Shown here piece after piece: positions 22,057 through 22,366 of a stretch of 22,366 nucleotides of DNA. The position numbers and the translations under genes are program-made. How positions within the stretch are numbered: the stretch's first letter is position 1; each line of letters starts with the position of its first letter. The stretch spans positions 1-22,366 of the forward strand of contig CALCGT010000008.1 of the NCBI GenBank assembly GCA_937901125.1. The letters are read 5' to 3'. The stretch comes from an uncultured Clostridia bacterium. GTDB lineage: Bacteria > Bacillota > Clostridia > Lachnospirales > Anaerotignaceae. Below the pieces are notes generated by a model. The model was given only the letters and a program-made list of their open reading frames with translations, was not told the origin of the DNA and made no database searches.

Positions 22057-22311
22057 ATGAAACTCACTTTTACAGAGGAACAGATGAAAAATGAACTGAA
22101 CAAAATCTACTTGGAAGAAGATGACCTTCTGATGGAAGGGGAATTTGTGACAGGGGAAGGGAAAAATTATATTATCTCTGGTGTTGCTACCATTGAAGGA
22201 GAACGCTACCATGAATTCGAGATCGAATTCGAGCTAGTGGAAGAGCCTGCCGGCGAAACCCTGGAATCCATCATGGAAACAGAATGGGAATGGTATGATT
22301 TTCTTTGCTAA
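22057..22311 (+). CDS. Small acidic protein of unknown function
   Basis: Unrecognised 84-aa protein, soluble, rich in Glu (about a quarter of residues) and in aromatic residues near the C-terminus (EWEWYDF). Alternating polar/hydrophobic segments such as NYIISGVATIEG and HEFEIEFELVEE suggest several beta strands. Its ribosome-binding site is weak (GCGGGG ten bases before the ATG), and no convincing promoter is seen in the 184 bases separating it from the divergent exonuclease gene. Coding support is the sustained open frame, composition, and a plausible alternation of secondary structure. The remaining 55 bases after its stop codon hold nothing recognisable. Confidence 0.65.
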   Translation: MKLTFTEEQMKNELNKIYLEEDDLLMEGEFVTGEGKNYIISGVATIEGERYHEFEIEFELVEEPAGETLESIMETEWEWYDFLC

Positions 22312-22366
22312 TTAGCCTGCAAATAAAAAGTCAATAGGAAAATGAAAAATATTTAGGATTTATTGC

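Noticed and set aside
1..22366. CRISPR array, tRNA, rRNA, toxin-antitoxin or phage genes
   Set aside because: No regularly spaced repeats, cloverleaf-like sequences or relevant protein motifs were seen; the 'virion core protein' name for the SPFH family is historical and does not imply a prophage.

Overview
The window looks like a chromosomal segment of an anaerobic clostridial Firmicute (Lachnospirales or Anaerotignum-like; this placement is inference). The grounds are strong AAGGAGG ribosome-binding sites, consensus TTGACA-17-TATAAT promoters, intrinsic terminators, a tandem glycine riboswitch, a SpoVB-like flippase, a DegV protein and an 'aluminium resistance' PLP enzyme. No tRNA, rRNA, CRISPR array or intact transposase is visible.

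Layout. Positions 1-210 hold a dense cluster of hairpins resembling a structured non-coding RNA, perhaps a solo ωRNA/HEARO or an IS200/IS605 end; no protein gene is supported there. A DegV fatty-acid-binding protein (-) and topoisomerase III (+) diverge from facing promoters at about 1.23-1.39 kb. A methionine gamma-lyase-like PLP enzyme (+) converges on a SpoVB-like flippase (-) across a bidirectional terminator. Next comes a consensus promoter, a tandem glycine riboswitch with an expression-platform terminator, and an APC amino-acid permease.

The centrepiece (8961-18103) is a ten-gene operon for a cation/proton antiporter of the Mrp/Mnh type. Its order is E-F-G-MbhD-(MbhE+B fusion)-C-D-D-A core-D. 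The first eight functional modules follow the order of archaeal Mbh hydrogenase subunits MbhA-H. MrpA is split into a NuoL-like core and separate MbhD and MbhE parts, there are four antiporter-like channel subunits in total, and no hydrogenase or other redox subunit is present. It is the best candidate for an under-described system in this window.

After a terminator and a fresh promoter come a lipoprotein ApbE flavin transferase and a small acidic-tailed membrane protein. Then follow an SPFH/band-7 protein carrying three C-terminal zinc ribbons, a bidirectional terminator, a DEDDh 3'-5' exonuclease (-) and a small acidic protein of unknown function (+).

Functionally, the antiporter would exchange Na+ (or K+) for H+, the permease would respond to glycine, and ApbE would covalently flavinylate extracytoplasmic redox proteins encoded elsewhere. 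No flavinylation target is evident in the window.
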